From: Pseudomonadota bacterium
GTDB taxonomy: Bacteria > Pseudomonadota > Gammaproteobacteria > Pseudomonadales > Pseudohongiellaceae
Assembly: GCA_027623555.1 (NCBI GenBank)
Contig: JAQBSZ010000013.1
Coordinates: forward strand, 39,892-103,891
Direction: 5' to 3'
DNA: 64,000 nucleotides
The notes beneath the pieces were generated by a model that had not been told where the DNA came from, did no database searches, and saw nothing but the letters and a program-made list of their open reading frames with translations. Below are positions 38,894 to 48,000 of the stretch, one piece after another; position 1 is the stretch's first letter; each line of letters starts with the position of its first letter. A program made the position numbers and the translations under genes.

Positions 38894-39664
38894 TCAATCA
38901 AGTCTCTGTTGGAATAACCAGTCGATCAGCTCTGCATTGGCATAGGCCGCATCCCAGGCATTGTGTCCAACTCCGGGTAACTCGGTGTAGTGCACTTCCG
39001 CGCTAGCGGCGTGCAAGGCCTCATACATCTTGCGTGACTCTTCTACAGGCACGGCCCGGTCTGCATCACCGTGAACAATCCATACCGGTTTGTTAACAAG
39101 ATCACTCGCAAGCTCCTGGTAGGGATCCGTGCTGGCAGCCGAGAGGAAGCTGGGGAAGCGGTCGCCGAGCCCGACAAATCCACAAACCGCGACCAGGGCT
39201 GCAAAGCGATCCGTATGCTGATACCCCAAATACCAGGTCCCATTGCCTCCCAATGAAAGACCTGTCAGATACTGCCTGTTCTCATCGATGGAAAACTCTT
39301 CGATAGTCGCTTGCAGTGCTTTCATGGCGACTTCCCCTGCAGCACCCTGCCAACTCTCCCCTTGGGGCACTTGTGGAAAGATCACGAGCGCGGGCCAACG
39401 TTCCGGAGCCAGCCGAATGGCTCTGCCTAATCCAACCTGAGTCTGTTTAAGGCCATCGTTGCCGCGTTCGCCGGCGCCATGCAGAAACAGGACAACAGGC
39501 CATTGCCGGGAAGCGGTGTACCCTCGCGGCACATAAACCTGGTAGGCGTGATCTGTGCCATCAACGCGCAGGGAGCGGTCGAGAAATCCACTTTCCTGCG
39601 CAATAAGAACAGTGGGTGCTAACAGTAGGGCGGCGACAAGCAAGGGTCGAATGGAGTTTGACAT
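38894..39664 (-). CDS. Secreted alpha/beta-hydrolase (carboxylesterase/phospholipase-like)
   Basis: 256 residues. Signal peptide (LLVAALLLAPTVLIAQ). Oxyanion-region VVLFLHGAGERGNDG, nucleophile motif GLSLGGNGTW, Asp in IVHGDADRAVPV and catalytic His in LPGVGHNAWD. The set fits secreted esterases related to LpqC/PHB-depolymerase-like proteins. Substrate unknown. Convergent with ccoP. Confidence 0.82.
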   Translation of the reverse strand: MSNSIRPLLVAALLLAPTVLIAQESGFLDRSLRVDGTDHAYQVYVPRGYTASRQWPVVLFLHGAGERGNDGLKQTQVGLGRAIRLAPERWPALVIFPQVPQGESWQGAAGEVAMKALQATIEEFSIDENRQYLTGLSLGGNGTWYLGYQHTDRFAALVAVCGFVGLGDRFPSFLSAASTDPYQELASDLVNKPVWIVHGDADRAVPVEESRKMYEALHAASAEVHYTELPGVGHNAWDAAYANAELIDWLFQQRLD

Positions 39665-39875
39665 GGATAAGTACTCTTATTGGTTTGCTGAGGAGTTTAC
39701 CAAGAAAAGTACCCGCTTCACCCACAAATAACTCGGCGGAATGGAGATAAGCCCCACCCTTATTGATCCATTAGATAACCCTTCGTGGGACCACGACACA
39801 GCGCCAAGTGTGGCGCATCGACTCACGATGAGCACTTAAGATAACGACAGCGCCGGTCTTCAGCTCGAGGAGCAG

Positions 39876-39971
39876 CTAGAGGAGCAGATAGGCACCAAGG
39901 ACAAGGAACAGAATCACTGTCTTGGGCAGGGTGCGAGCAGACTGAGGCTTCGTTTGTTGTTGTTCTGACAT
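39876..39971 (-). CDS. Possible 31-aa single-helix membrane peptide
   Basis: Frame MSEQQQTKPQSARTLPKTV followed by the hydrophobic ILFLVLGAYLLL and a stop. A polar N-terminus plus a short C-terminal helix is common for small membrane proteins. The SD is weak (an upstream in-frame ATG at 39977 also exists). It lies in the 39665-40396 gap; apart from this frame and the repeat at 40160 I see nothing else there. Confidence 0.35.
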   Translation of the reverse strand: MSEQQQTKPQSARTLPKTVILFLVLGAYLLL

Positions 39972-40159
39972 TTCCATGTCTCGCAGACTAGTGGATGGGA
40001 AGTCAAAAAAGTATGGGTTGGGTGCACCATATACATTTATACAGTAGTTTGCTGGGCAGTCCGTAGAGTTGGCGCTTTGTCGGGGTTGAGTGCAACGTTT
40101 TGACGCATTTACAGGGAAAACGAAGCGGAAGAGAGTCAAGTGAAAAGCAGCTAGGAGGA

Positions 40160-40236
40160 GAAATAGGGACAGCTCTATTTCCCGGCCACATCAATTGAGC
40201 CAGTTCTGGATTGGGAAAATAGAGCTGTCCCTATTC
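40160..40236. repeat. Dispersed palindromic element, copy A
   Basis: About 77 bp. Terminal arms AATAGGGACAGCTCTATTT (40162-40180) and its perfect complement (40217-40235) enclose a core with CATCAATTGAG and CCAGTTCTGG. Copies B (45003-45081, opposite orientation) and C (51744-51821) share the layout. Just after it is a short tandem of CTATTTCT units (about 40231-40261). Confidence 0.8.
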
Positions 40237-40396
40237 CTATTTCTCTATTTCTCTATTTCTCCTGCTTCTGCTTCTGCCATACTCGAAAGTAAAGGCTCGA
40301 GATAAGGGTCAACTACCGGAGTTGGATCGTGTCAAACCCACACTTTGAAGCACGGTTTCCATCGATACCTGCACAACCTGTTAGGGGAGAATAACA

Positions 40397-41539
40397 ATGA
40401 ACAAAAAAATCCAGGCACTAATTGCCACCAGCTCTTTATTTACCGCGATGCCGGGGGCTTTCGCTGATTTTCATCTCTGGACTATCAATGAAGTATTCAC
40501 CAATGCCGATGGCACGGTGCAGTTTATCGAGCTCTCAACTACTGAAACCGGACAACAAAACTTGAGCGGCCACGCGCTGGTCAGCTCTGGAACGGGATTG
40601 AGTCCGATAAGCTTTAATTTTGCAAGCAATCTGGCCGGCGAAACAGCCAACCAGACGGTGCTGCTGGCCACCGCCGGGTTTTCGACGCTTACTGGTTTGC
40701 AACCGGACTATAGTCTGCCAGATGGCTTTATTGCCGTTACCGGCGGCACTCTCGACTTCGGTGAAGGGACTGACACGCTCACTTACACCAGGGAACAACT
40801 CCCACTCAATGGCAGCCAGTCAATTGATGGTGGCGGTGCAGCTCAGACGGCGAGCCCCATAAATTTTACCGGCCTGTCGGCGACAGTCTCAGTGGATACC
40901 TATTCAACATTCGATGCAGTCACAGGAGTGATGAACGTGCCGGTTCTGGATGCCCCGGGCATCGGTGTTGCCAATCTTTCCTTCAGCGTCAATCTTGCTT
41001 CTATTGAGTTTACTTTGCTGGATGGTTTTTATTTGTATGCTGCTGGCATCGAAGCCGGAGCCACTGCCGCACAGTTTCAAAATGGGAGCACGCTTTACAT
41101 TCCTGGATTAACAATCGGTAACGAGCGATATGAATTCAATCTTTCCATAGTAAACGGTGACCCCATCGTGTTCGGTAATCCGGCGATAATCAGTGTGACA
41201 AATCTGGCGGCAGCGCCTGAGCCAGAACCAGTACCAGAACCAGAACCTGAGCCCGAACCCGAGCCAGAGCCAGAACCAGAACCGAGCGAGTTGCAGCAGA
41301 GTATCGACCGAGGGCAATCTTCCTACGCATCACAAGGATGTGCGTCCTGCCACGGATCGGATGGTTCTGGAATATCCGCCCCAAACTTACGTAATAGCTC
41401 ATTCAACACCTTCGCTGCCCTGCGTAGCAAGATCGATGCGACGATGCCACAGGGTACACCAACAAGTTGCAGAGACTTTGGCACGTCAACTTGTGCGACT
41501 GACATCGCCAACTACATTATTAATGTGTTTCAACAATAA
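40397..41539 (+). CDS. Secreted protein with beta-domain, Pro-Glu linker and cytochrome c domain
   Basis: 380 residues. Signal peptide (LIATSSLFTAMPGAFA), then a beta-rich region of about 240 residues starting FHLWTINEVFTNADGTVQFIEL, reminiscent of lamin-tail-like domains. A linker of P-E repeats (about residues 274-297) joins it to a C-terminal haem c module with CASCHGSDGSG. An AGGGGAG lies 8 nt before the ATG. Probably exported and surface or periplasmic; the linker suggests spanning the cell-wall space or flexible tethering. Partner unknown. Confidence 0.72.
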   Translation: MNKKIQALIATSSLFTAMPGAFADFHLWTINEVFTNADGTVQFIELSTTETGQQNLSGHALVSSGTGLSPISFNFASNLAGETANQTVLLATAGFSTLTGLQPDYSLPDGFIAVTGGTLDFGEGTDTLTYTREQLPLNGSQSIDGGGAAQTASPINFTGLSATVSVDTYSTFDAVTGVMNVPVLDAPGIGVANLSFSVNLASIEFTLLDGFYLYAAGIEAGATAAQFQNGSTLYIPGLTIGNERYEFNLSIVNGDPIVFGNPAIISVTNLAAAPEPEPVPEPEPEPEPEPEPEPEPSELQQSIDRGQSSYASQGCASCHGSDGSGISAPNLRNSSFNTFAALRSKIDATMPQGTPTSCRDFGTSTCATDIANYIINVFQQ

Positions 41540-41921
41540 TTGGCAGCGGGCAGGGTGAGGCAAGGGAATCAGGCAATGGGATAGGGATAGCTTTGCATTG
41601 AGTCGAAAACCGCCGATCGAAGATCGGCGGCCGGCTCCTCCTTGCTGGCTCACCATCTGAGAATTAACGCACTGAATACTAAGCAATCGGTGTGGGGCTC
41701 CGGAGAGTGCCTGGCACCTATAGCCATGTCTTATTCACTCAATTGCTCAACGTTCCATTAGAATCGTGTTTCTAACTACCGGTTATAGCCTCACAAGACT
41801 AATTTTCGGGAAAAAATTCTCAAACAGATCAGTATCAGGCAAAATTGTCGTTGATTTGAGAACGCAAAGAATCTGGCGCCTGATTCGGCTGATAAATGAT
41901 AAACAGCGGATTACTGCAGCT
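41540..41921. other. Intergenic region with a hairpin
   Basis: A hairpin CCGCCGATC-gaa-GATCGGCGG lies at about 41612-41632. A similar CGCCGTCGATTGAAAATCGGCGG occurs at the left end of the direct repeat at 61416. The frame of the next gene is open from 41766, but the extra residues look unrelated to its fold, so I treat that part as non-coding. Confidence 0.5.
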
Positions 41922-42305
41922 ATGCAAAACCTCACCACCTCCAAAATAAATCCCTTTATTGGCTCTCGAGACTATGAAGAGTCCAAGGCTTCTTATCAGG
42001 CTATCGGATGGACAATGATTTTCGATTCACCGGACATAGCGGAAATGCAGCTTGGAGAAAGTTGTTTCTATTTACAGCGCTACTACGAACGAAAATGGTG
42101 TGAAAACTCCATGCTGCATATAACAGTAGAGGACGCGCATGCCTGGTATGACAAAGTGAATACCGTGCTTCAGGAAAGGCGATATGGCGCAGCGCGCGTT
42201 GAACCGCCTCGAGAGCAGAGTTATGGGGCGCTGGTTACGTTCGTGTGGGACCCGGCCGGTGTGTTATTGCATTTCGCCCAACCACGACAAGATGGGGCGT
42301 CCTAG
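41922..42305 (+). CDS. VOC-fold protein (bleomycin-resistance/glyoxalase superfamily)
   Basis: 127 residues from ATG 41922. One VOC module: SKINPFIGSRDYEESKASYQAIGW at the start, AEMQLGESCFYLQRYY, MLHITVEDAHAWYDKV and VWDPAGVLLHFAQP at the end. There is no clear SD. Single modules of this kind act as homodimers; ligand unknown. Confidence 0.7.
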   Translation: MQNLTTSKINPFIGSRDYEESKASYQAIGWTMIFDSPDIAEMQLGESCFYLQRYYERKWCENSMLHITVEDAHAWYDKVNTVLQERRYGAARVEPPREQSYGALVTFVWDPAGVLLHFAQPRQDGAS

Positions 42306-42384
42306 GTACCCGCGATCCGACAATGACTCATCGGCATCCACAATGCGGCTATCAGTGGGTTCTCGGCGATTACAGCTTTATTAG

Positions 42385-42415
42385 TTGCATCTGTACCTAC
42401 TACGGGTATTACCTT
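42385..42415 (+). promoter_or_regulatory. MerR-type promoter P3 for the membrane protein gene
   Basis: TTGCAT, a 19-bp spacer beginning CTGTACCTACTACGGG, then TACCTT. The spacer start fits CTGTA-N5-TACRGG, shared with the two other promoters of this locus. The -10 is poor, as expected for a promoter that needs MerR-induced twisting. The start codon follows about 38 nt later. Confidence 0.55.
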
Positions 42416-42452
42416 TCTGTTTTAGCCTGAATTCCTAAAGAACGCTGGCGAT

Positions 42453-43394
42453 ATGTCTGAACGAATCCCACTAAGCAGCCCCATTCGCTATGACAATCCT
42501 GGGACCTTGCCGAAACCGGGAGCGATTGGACGAATAGTAAGGTTTTCCATGGGCCTATTGTGCCTCTGGGTTACCTGGGAGCTTGCAACTAACTCTTCGG
42601 AAATGGATTTGATAAATCCATCCTGGTGGTTTTTGCTGGGAATTGCATTACTGCTGGTAACCTACGTAGTCAACATCGGCTTCGGTCTTTCAGTTGGTAC
42701 CTGGCCACGCAACCTGTCCATCGCTCTCATAGCCACTTCCGCTATCGCTGCCCACCTCATCGGCGGCAGTTTTTTAGGGACTCCTCTGTGGTTGGCAGGA
42801 ACGTTCTGGATGGTCTATATCTATGGACATCTGGGAGTGTCGTTTTTGGTGAGTACGATCATCGCGACACCGGGTTGTGAAATGCGCGCTCTTCCTCATC
42901 TACTGGGGTTGGCCAGTGGCCATAAGGTGGCCGAACATTATTGCCCTGCGTTTATCGACAACATAGACAAGTGGGAACACGCACGAAACGCCGGTATCGA
43001 TGTAGATGAACGATACTCTGCAGAGGGTCCGGGTGCTAAAGATCTCTTACGAAACCCGGGGCGAATGCTGGTGATTTACGGAATCCCGTTCGCGGCAATT
43101 CAATTTGCCGGGAACTTTGGTGGATTCACTATCGCAACCATGGTTCCTGCTGTGTCCCTGCTGGCAATATCGCTGGTGTGTTTTATCAATATATTTCGAT
43201 GTCGTAGAGTGCACTGCTATTTTCTTGGGCCATGGCTGCTAGTAGCGGGCGTTGTCCTGGCGCTTTACAGCTTTCGACTCATCAACTTCGGTCCCAGCAC
43301 CTGGTCGTTAGTTGTCAACATCGCACTGGTTGGCGGTGTGTGCATTTCCATGCACGTTGAGATGGCATGGGGAAGGTATTTTCCGAATAAGTGA
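42453..43394 (+). CDS. Polytopic membrane protein of the MerR regulon
   Basis: 313 residues with about eight hydrophobic segments. The first block GRIVRFSMGLLCLWVTWEL resembles DUF2892-type starts. A hydrophilic loop (about residues 160-195, with KVAEHYCPAFIDNIDKWEH) divides two membrane halves. The segment FRCRRVHCYFLGPWLL has paired Cys/His at a membrane edge, which could bind a soft metal. Its stop is 8 nt from that of the convergent GDCCVxC gene. The MerR-type promoter upstream ties it to that locus. Transport of a metal or thiol species is inference. Confidence 0.6.
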   Translation: MSERIPLSSPIRYDNPGTLPKPGAIGRIVRFSMGLLCLWVTWELATNSSEMDLINPSWWFLLGIALLLVTYVVNIGFGLSVGTWPRNLSIALIATSAIAAHLIGGSFLGTPLWLAGTFWMVYIYGHLGVSFLVSTIIATPGCEMRALPHLLGLASGHKVAEHYCPAFIDNIDKWEHARNAGIDVDERYSAEGPGAKDLLRNPGRMLVIYGIPFAAIQFAGNFGGFTIATMVPAVSLLAISLVCFINIFRCRRVHCYFLGPWLLVAGVVLALYSFRLINFGPSTWSLVVNIALVGGVCISMHVEMAWGRYFPNK

Positions 43395-43402
43395 AACCAG
43401 GC

Positions 43403-43633
43403 TCACAGGTCCAGGCTGTTGCTGCAGCGCTTTTCTTGCCTTGACGGACAGGGGACCGTGCCGTAAGAACAAAACACACAACAATCTCCAGCGCGAGATT
43501 TCAGTAAGGCGTCGCAGAATGTGCATTGATAGAAAAATTCGCATGAGTTGGTCGGCATGATCTCTTCCTTTGAGGCACCGCATTCAGGACAAGTTAGCGT
43601 TGATCTTAGAATGGTTTTCGGTTGAGCCGGCAT
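43403..43633 (-). CDS. GDCCVxC-domain small Cys-rich protein
   Basis: 76 residues from ATG 43633. Two Cys-rich modules: LTCPECGASKEEIMP (C-x2-C) with FYQCTFCDALLK, and the signature AGDCCVFCSYGTVPCPSRQ. This small family is known in Cys and selenocysteine versions and often lies near mercury-resistance genes; here all positions are Cys. It probably binds a soft metal in the cytoplasm. It is divergent from merR and has the best of the MerR-type promoters. Confidence 0.8.
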   Translation of the reverse strand: MPAQPKTILRSTLTCPECGASKEEIMPTNSCEFFYQCTFCDALLKSRAGDCCVFCSYGTVPCPSRQEKRCSNSLDL

Positions 43634-43677
43634 GTGCTTCACAATTTAGTTATTACACTCACTGGATTTTGCGCTAC

Positions 43678-43708
43678 AGTATCTATCCTGTAGTCGCTAC
43701 AGAATCAA
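43678..43708 (-). promoter_or_regulatory. MerR-type promoter P1 for the GDCCVxC gene
   Basis: On the minus strand: TTGATT (43708-43703), a 19-bp spacer, then GATACT (43683-43678). The dyad CTGTAG-CGA-CTACAG starts directly after the -35. A 19-bp spacer with a dyad between the hexamers is the hallmark of MerR-activated promoters. The regulator gene starts 13 nt to the right in the other direction. Confidence 0.75.
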
Positions 43709-43720
43709 GTTTCCTGGAAC

Positions 43721-44131
43721 ATGAACACTAATATCAAATCAATTTCGATTGGAATTTTGTCCGCCAAAACTGGAGTTCATATCGAGACGATTCGCTACTA
43801 TGAACGTGAACATATTCTGCCGGAACCAGTGCGCACTGAGAGCGGCAGGCGGATCTATAACAATGAAGACATTCGGCGGCTGAACTTCATACACAAGTGC
43901 AGGAACCTGGGATTTTCGCTGAAAGAAATTTCCAGTCTGCTCAGCCTGGTAGACAACGGCAACTATACCTGCAAACAAGTCCATGAGATTACCTGTCTTC
44001 ACGCAGAAGAAGTCAAAGAGAAAATCGCTGATCTGAAGAGGATGGAGCAGGTGCTTACAGAAATGGCAGATCAGTGCGGGAAGGGAAATGTGCCGGATTG
44101 CCCGATTCTCGACAGCTTATTTGACGACTAA
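43721..44131 (+). CDS. MerR-family soft-metal-responsive regulator
   Basis: 136 residues. N-terminal winged HTH: IGILSAKTGVHIETIRYYEREHILP, GRRIYNNEDIRRLNFIHKCRNLGFSLKEI. The C-terminal part has Cys84, Cys119 and Cys127 (YTCKQVH, QCGKGNVPDCP), close in spacing to the Hg(II)-binding Cys82/117/126 of MerR from Tn501. An extra C-x3-H-like ITCLH follows. It likely activates the three promoters with CTGTA-N5-TACRGG in this locus. Its 3' end overlaps that of the convergent HMA-thioredoxin gene by 15 bp. Hg(II) is the best guess for inducer; other thiophilic ions are possible. Confidence 0.82.
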   Translation: MNTNIKSISIGILSAKTGVHIETIRYYEREHILPEPVRTESGRRIYNNEDIRRLNFIHKCRNLGFSLKEISSLLSLVDNGNYTCKQVHEITCLHAEEVKEKIADLKRMEQVLTEMADQCGKGNVPDCPILDSLFDD

Positions 44132-44821
44132 TCTTTGTAACTTCAGCGCCAGATCGTCCGCTTCGACTAATCCGACAGACCGGTACACTTCTTCTCCAGC
44201 GGCGTTCAGAATCAATAGTGTCGGCATGCCTACCACGTTATAAAAAGCGGCCGCCTCCTCATAAAGGTCAGTGTCTACGTTTAATACAACATAGCGCTCG
44301 AGTGCGGACAGAACTTGTGGACTTTCGAGCGTGCGCGACTTCAGTACCTTGCAGGCTGCACACCATTCGGCATAAAAATCGATGAATACGAAACTGTCAT
44401 TACTTTTAGCAAGAGCTAAAGCCGAGAACACGGGTTCTGGAACAGAGGCACTCTTGTTATCGGGCGAGACTGTTGGTGGCTTCTCTGCGATGCCTGGGCT
44501 ATAGCCAAGGTCAAAGATAGCCGCATACATAGCATCCAGTGTTACCTCGGAGGCATCATAACTGAGCGTAAACGCATCTCTTTCGAGGTTTACTTCGATA
44601 TCTTGCTTGTTGATTCCGGCGAGCTCTGACAGAGCCGCTACGACGCTATCCGGTCAGCTCATTCAAGTGACGCCACCCCGGCTCTTCATCATGCCTTCGA
44701 CGAACAGCGTAACCTTGGACAACTCTGCTTCCAACGAGGCGGCTTGCACAGACATCGACAGCACCAGTGCTATCGCCGTCAGTGAAACAATATTTGCAAA
44801 CTTGGATAATCGCCTGGTCAT
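44117..44821 (-). CDS. Periplasmic HMA domain (U-x-x-U) fused to thioredoxin domain, candidate double-Sec selenoprotein
   Basis: One frame from ATG 44821 to TAA 44117 with two in-frame TGA (44665-44663 and 44656-44654). Read as Sec it gives 234 residues: signal peptide (NIVSLTAIALVLSMSVQA); heavy-metal-associated domain with KVTLFVEGMM, then GGVT-U-MS-U-PDSVVAAL where HMA proteins have TCxxCP, followed by IEVNLERDAFTLSYDASEVT; and a thioredoxin domain with FIDFYAEWCAACK (Cys154/157) and VGMPTLLIL. U53 and U56 take the place of both metal-binding Cys. A hairpin follows. A MerR-type promoter lies upstream. The ORF visible after the TGAs alone would lack the signal and metal site. Role inferred: capture and reductive handling of a soft metal such as Hg(II). 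Confidence 0.78.
44616..44656 (-). promoter_or_regulatory. SECIS-like hairpin after the two TGA codons
   Basis: After the second TGA, CCGG (44653-44650) can pair with CCGG (44619-44616). Inside, GGCTCT-GTC-AGAGCT forms a 6-bp stem with one G-U pair and a G-starting loop, about 23 nt past TGA2 and 32 nt past TGA1, both within the range of bacterial SECIS elements. One hairpin could serve both codons. Alternative pairings exist, so this is weaker than the hairpin at 5624-5665. Confidence 0.5.
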
Positions 44822-44904
44822 CGCTCAAATTTCATTTTGTGTGCCGATTGAGATTTCGCTCTTGAAGGAGAGGCGCAATGCGCCTGTCTTTATTGAACTT
44901 CGCC

Positions 44905-44935
44905 ATTCTAGAACCTGTACCTGCTACAGAAGCAA
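44905..44935 (-). promoter_or_regulatory. MerR-type promoter P2 for the HMA-thioredoxin gene
   Basis: On the minus strand: TTGCTT (44935-44930), a 19-bp spacer starting CTGTAGCAGGTACAGG, then TAGAAT (44910-44905). Layout and operator match P1. The ATG lies about 75-80 nt downstream of the expected start. The rest of 44822-45095 holds only the palindromic element at 45003. Confidence 0.72.
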
Positions 44936-45002
44936 GCTCTGATGTTACAAGATAACGCCGTATGGAAAAAGAGCTAGAGTACGGGAGAAATAGAGTACGA
45001 GA

Positions 45003-45081
45003 GAAATAGCGACTGATCTATTTTCCCGATCCAGAACTGGATCAATTGATGTGACCCGAAAAAAGATCTGTCTCTATTTCC
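45003..45081. repeat. Dispersed palindromic element, copy B
   Basis: About 79 bp, inverted relative to copies A and C. The core has CCAGAACTGG and ATCAATTGAT. Arms GAAATAGCGACTGATCTATT and the opposite AGATCTGTCTCTATTTC pair imperfectly. A short extra GAGAAATAGAG precedes it. Confidence 0.75.
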
Positions 45082-45095
45082 AGATACCCCGTTTG

Positions 45096-48000
45096 TCAGA
45101 TTTGTATTTCCCTTCGAAGCTGCCAGTTTTGCCAAACAAGATACACCGCCGGTACTACCAGCAATGTGAGCACTAAAGTGCTAATCATTCCACCTATCAT
45201 CGGCGCAGCAATTCTCTGCATGACTTCCGAGCCAGTTCCATGACCGTACATGATCGGCAAAAGGCCGGCAGTAATAGCCGCCATCGTCATGACGATGGGC
45301 CGCAAGCGCTGCAGTGCGCCTTGGTTCACCGCCTGCCTCAGTCCTTCCCGGGATACGGAACGGACAAGCCTCGCCTGCTCAAGATACTCGTCTCTGTATT
45401 GATTGAGATACACCAACATGATCACACCAATCTCAACAGCGACTCCGGCAAGCGCAATCAGGCCAACGGCTACTGCCACCGATAGATCGAAATCCAGATA
45501 CCAAAGTAACCAGCTGCTACCTGCAATGGACATTGGCAGGGTGACTAAGACTATGACTACTTCACCCACCCGGTTGAATGCGAAATACAGCAACAGGGTA
45601 ATAATAACCAGAGTCAGTGGTACAACTATCTTCAATCTTTCTATGGCACGCTGCATATACTCATACTGACCTGACCAGGATGTTGTATAGCCTGCTGGCA
45701 AATCCAGATTCTCGCTTATATATTCCTGCGCTGATGCTACATAACTACCAACATCTATATCTCCAAGATCAACATACACCCAACCTGTTGGCCTGGCATT
45801 CTCACTTTTTATCATCGGTGGCCCGTCTTCGATTTCAATCCGGGCGATTTCACCTAGCGGGATGCGGGCGCCCTGAGAGGTAATGACGGGCAGGGTACGA
45901 ATGCTATCCAGTGAGTCACGTACATGCCTTGGGTAGCGCAGGTTAATCGGAAATCTTTCCAATCCTTCGATAGTTTCTGAGACGTTCATGCCGCCAATTG
46001 CCGAACTTACAATAGCCTGGACATCATCAATATTCAGTCCCAGTCTTGCCGATTTTAGTCGATCGATATCGACTACCACGTAGCGACCACCGAATACTCG
46101 CTCGGCATACACACTTGCCGTTCCTGGAAAATCACTTAGCAAGTTTTCGATCTCGCCTCCCAGGGATTGTATCGTTGGCAAATCGGGTCCACCGATCTTT
46201 ATTCCTACCGGTGTCTTTATTCCTGTGGCCAACATGTCAATACGCGTCTTGATGGGCATCACCCATACATTGGTAACCCCAGGCAATTGCACGGTTCGTT
46301 GTATCTCTTCCCTGATCGAGTCAATGGTCATGCCGTCTCGCCACTGGGATTCAGGTTTAAAATGAATCAATGTCTCTATCATTGTTAACGGCGCAGGGTC
46401 CGTAGCCGTTTCAGCACGGCCTATCTTCCCGAATACTCGATCTACTTCCGGAACGGACTTGATAAGCCGATCTGTTTGTTGAAGTAACTGGGTCGCTTCT
46501 CCAATTGGCAGTCCGGGGCGCATGGTTGGCATATACATCCAGTCCCCTTCATCCAGATGCGGCATGAATTCAGTGCCGAGCCTGGACAATGGCCAGAGTG
46601 CCGAAGTCATTACCAGCATACTCAGAACGATGACTAACCAGGGCATTCTGGTCACCAGACGAATCACCGGGCCGTAACAAACAGACAACAATCGATTCAG
46701 CGGGTTTCGCTGCTCTGCAACGATTCGTCCTCTTATCAAATAACCCATTAGAACTGGCACAAGCGTGATTGAAAGCAGGGCTGCAGCTGCCATGGCCCAG
46801 GTTTTGGTAAATGCCAGCGGAGAAAATAACCTGCCTTCCTGTGCTTCAAGACTGAAAACTGGCAAGAAACTCAGGGTTATTATCAATAAGGAAAAAAATA
46901 ATGGAGGGCCTACCTGCGCGGACGACTTCGCTATTATCTGCCAGCGCTCTGCACTATCAACATCGGCTTTCTTCTCCAGGTGCTTGTGAACATTTTCTAT
47001 CATCACGATTGCGCCATCTACCATCGCGCCAATGGCGATGGCGATACCACCCAGGGACATGATGTTCGCGTTGAGCCCCTGGTAGCGGATAATCAACAAG
47101 GCTGCAAAAATGCCCAAAGGCAACATCGTGATAATTACCATCGACGAGCGAAAGTGAAGCAGAAACAACAGACAAATTGCACCCACGACAATAAATTCTT
47201 CCACCAGTTTGCTGTAGAGATTTTCCACGGCACTATTAATCAGTTCTGATCGATCATAAGTGGTGACTACTTCTACGCCTGCTGGAAGTCCGCCTGCCAA
47301 CTCATCGAGCTTGTTCCTGACCGCTTCGATAGTAGCTAGTGCGTTCTCACCGCTGCGCATTACCACGACACCACCGACAACTTCTCCTTCTCCATTGAGG
47401 TCGGCTATGCCTCGGCGAAGCTGTGGTCCCAATTGAATTTCCGCAATGTCACCGAGCAATACTGGCGTGCCCTGTTCATTAATCTTGAGAGGAATCTGGC
47501 CAAGCTCTGCAATGCTCTGAATATATCCGGTTGCCCGCACCATGAACTCGGTCTCGGCCATTTCGATGACTGAGCCACCCACTTCGCGGTTGCCTTTTTG
47601 AATAGCGTCTCTCACCTGTGTCAGAGTCAGGTTCAAGGCGCTCAATCTGTCTGGCTCTACGATGACCTGATACTGTTTTACCATGCCGCCGATGCTCGCT
47701 ACTTCCGAGACACCAGGTACGGTCTGCAATTCAAATTTCAAAAACCAGTCCTGTATTGCACGCAGTTCACTGATGTCGTGCCTGCCTGACCGGTCAACCA
47801 GCGCATATTCGTATATCCACCCCACGCCCGTTGCATCCGGCCCCAGCGCCGGAGTTACAGTGGCCGGCAGTGCTGCACTCACTTGATTGAGATATTCCAG
47901 AACACGACTGCGCGCCCAATACTGATCAGTACCATCCTCAAAGATAATATAGACATAGGAATCGCCGAAGAATGAATACCCGCGCACCGTTGCAGCGCCT

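Noticed and set aside
41218..41290. Short tandem DNA repeat or CRISPR-like array
   Set aside because: It encodes the Pro-Glu linker in frame and has no spacers.
41766..41921. Extended N-terminus of the VOC protein at 41922
   Set aside because: The extra basic residues do not fit the VOC fold and no start signal supports it.
44646..44828. A 60-residue frame on the minus strand in front of the thioredoxin part
   Set aside because: It is a different frame from the HMA-thioredoxin gene, has no SD or family pattern, and overlaps the better frame with signal peptide and HMA pattern.
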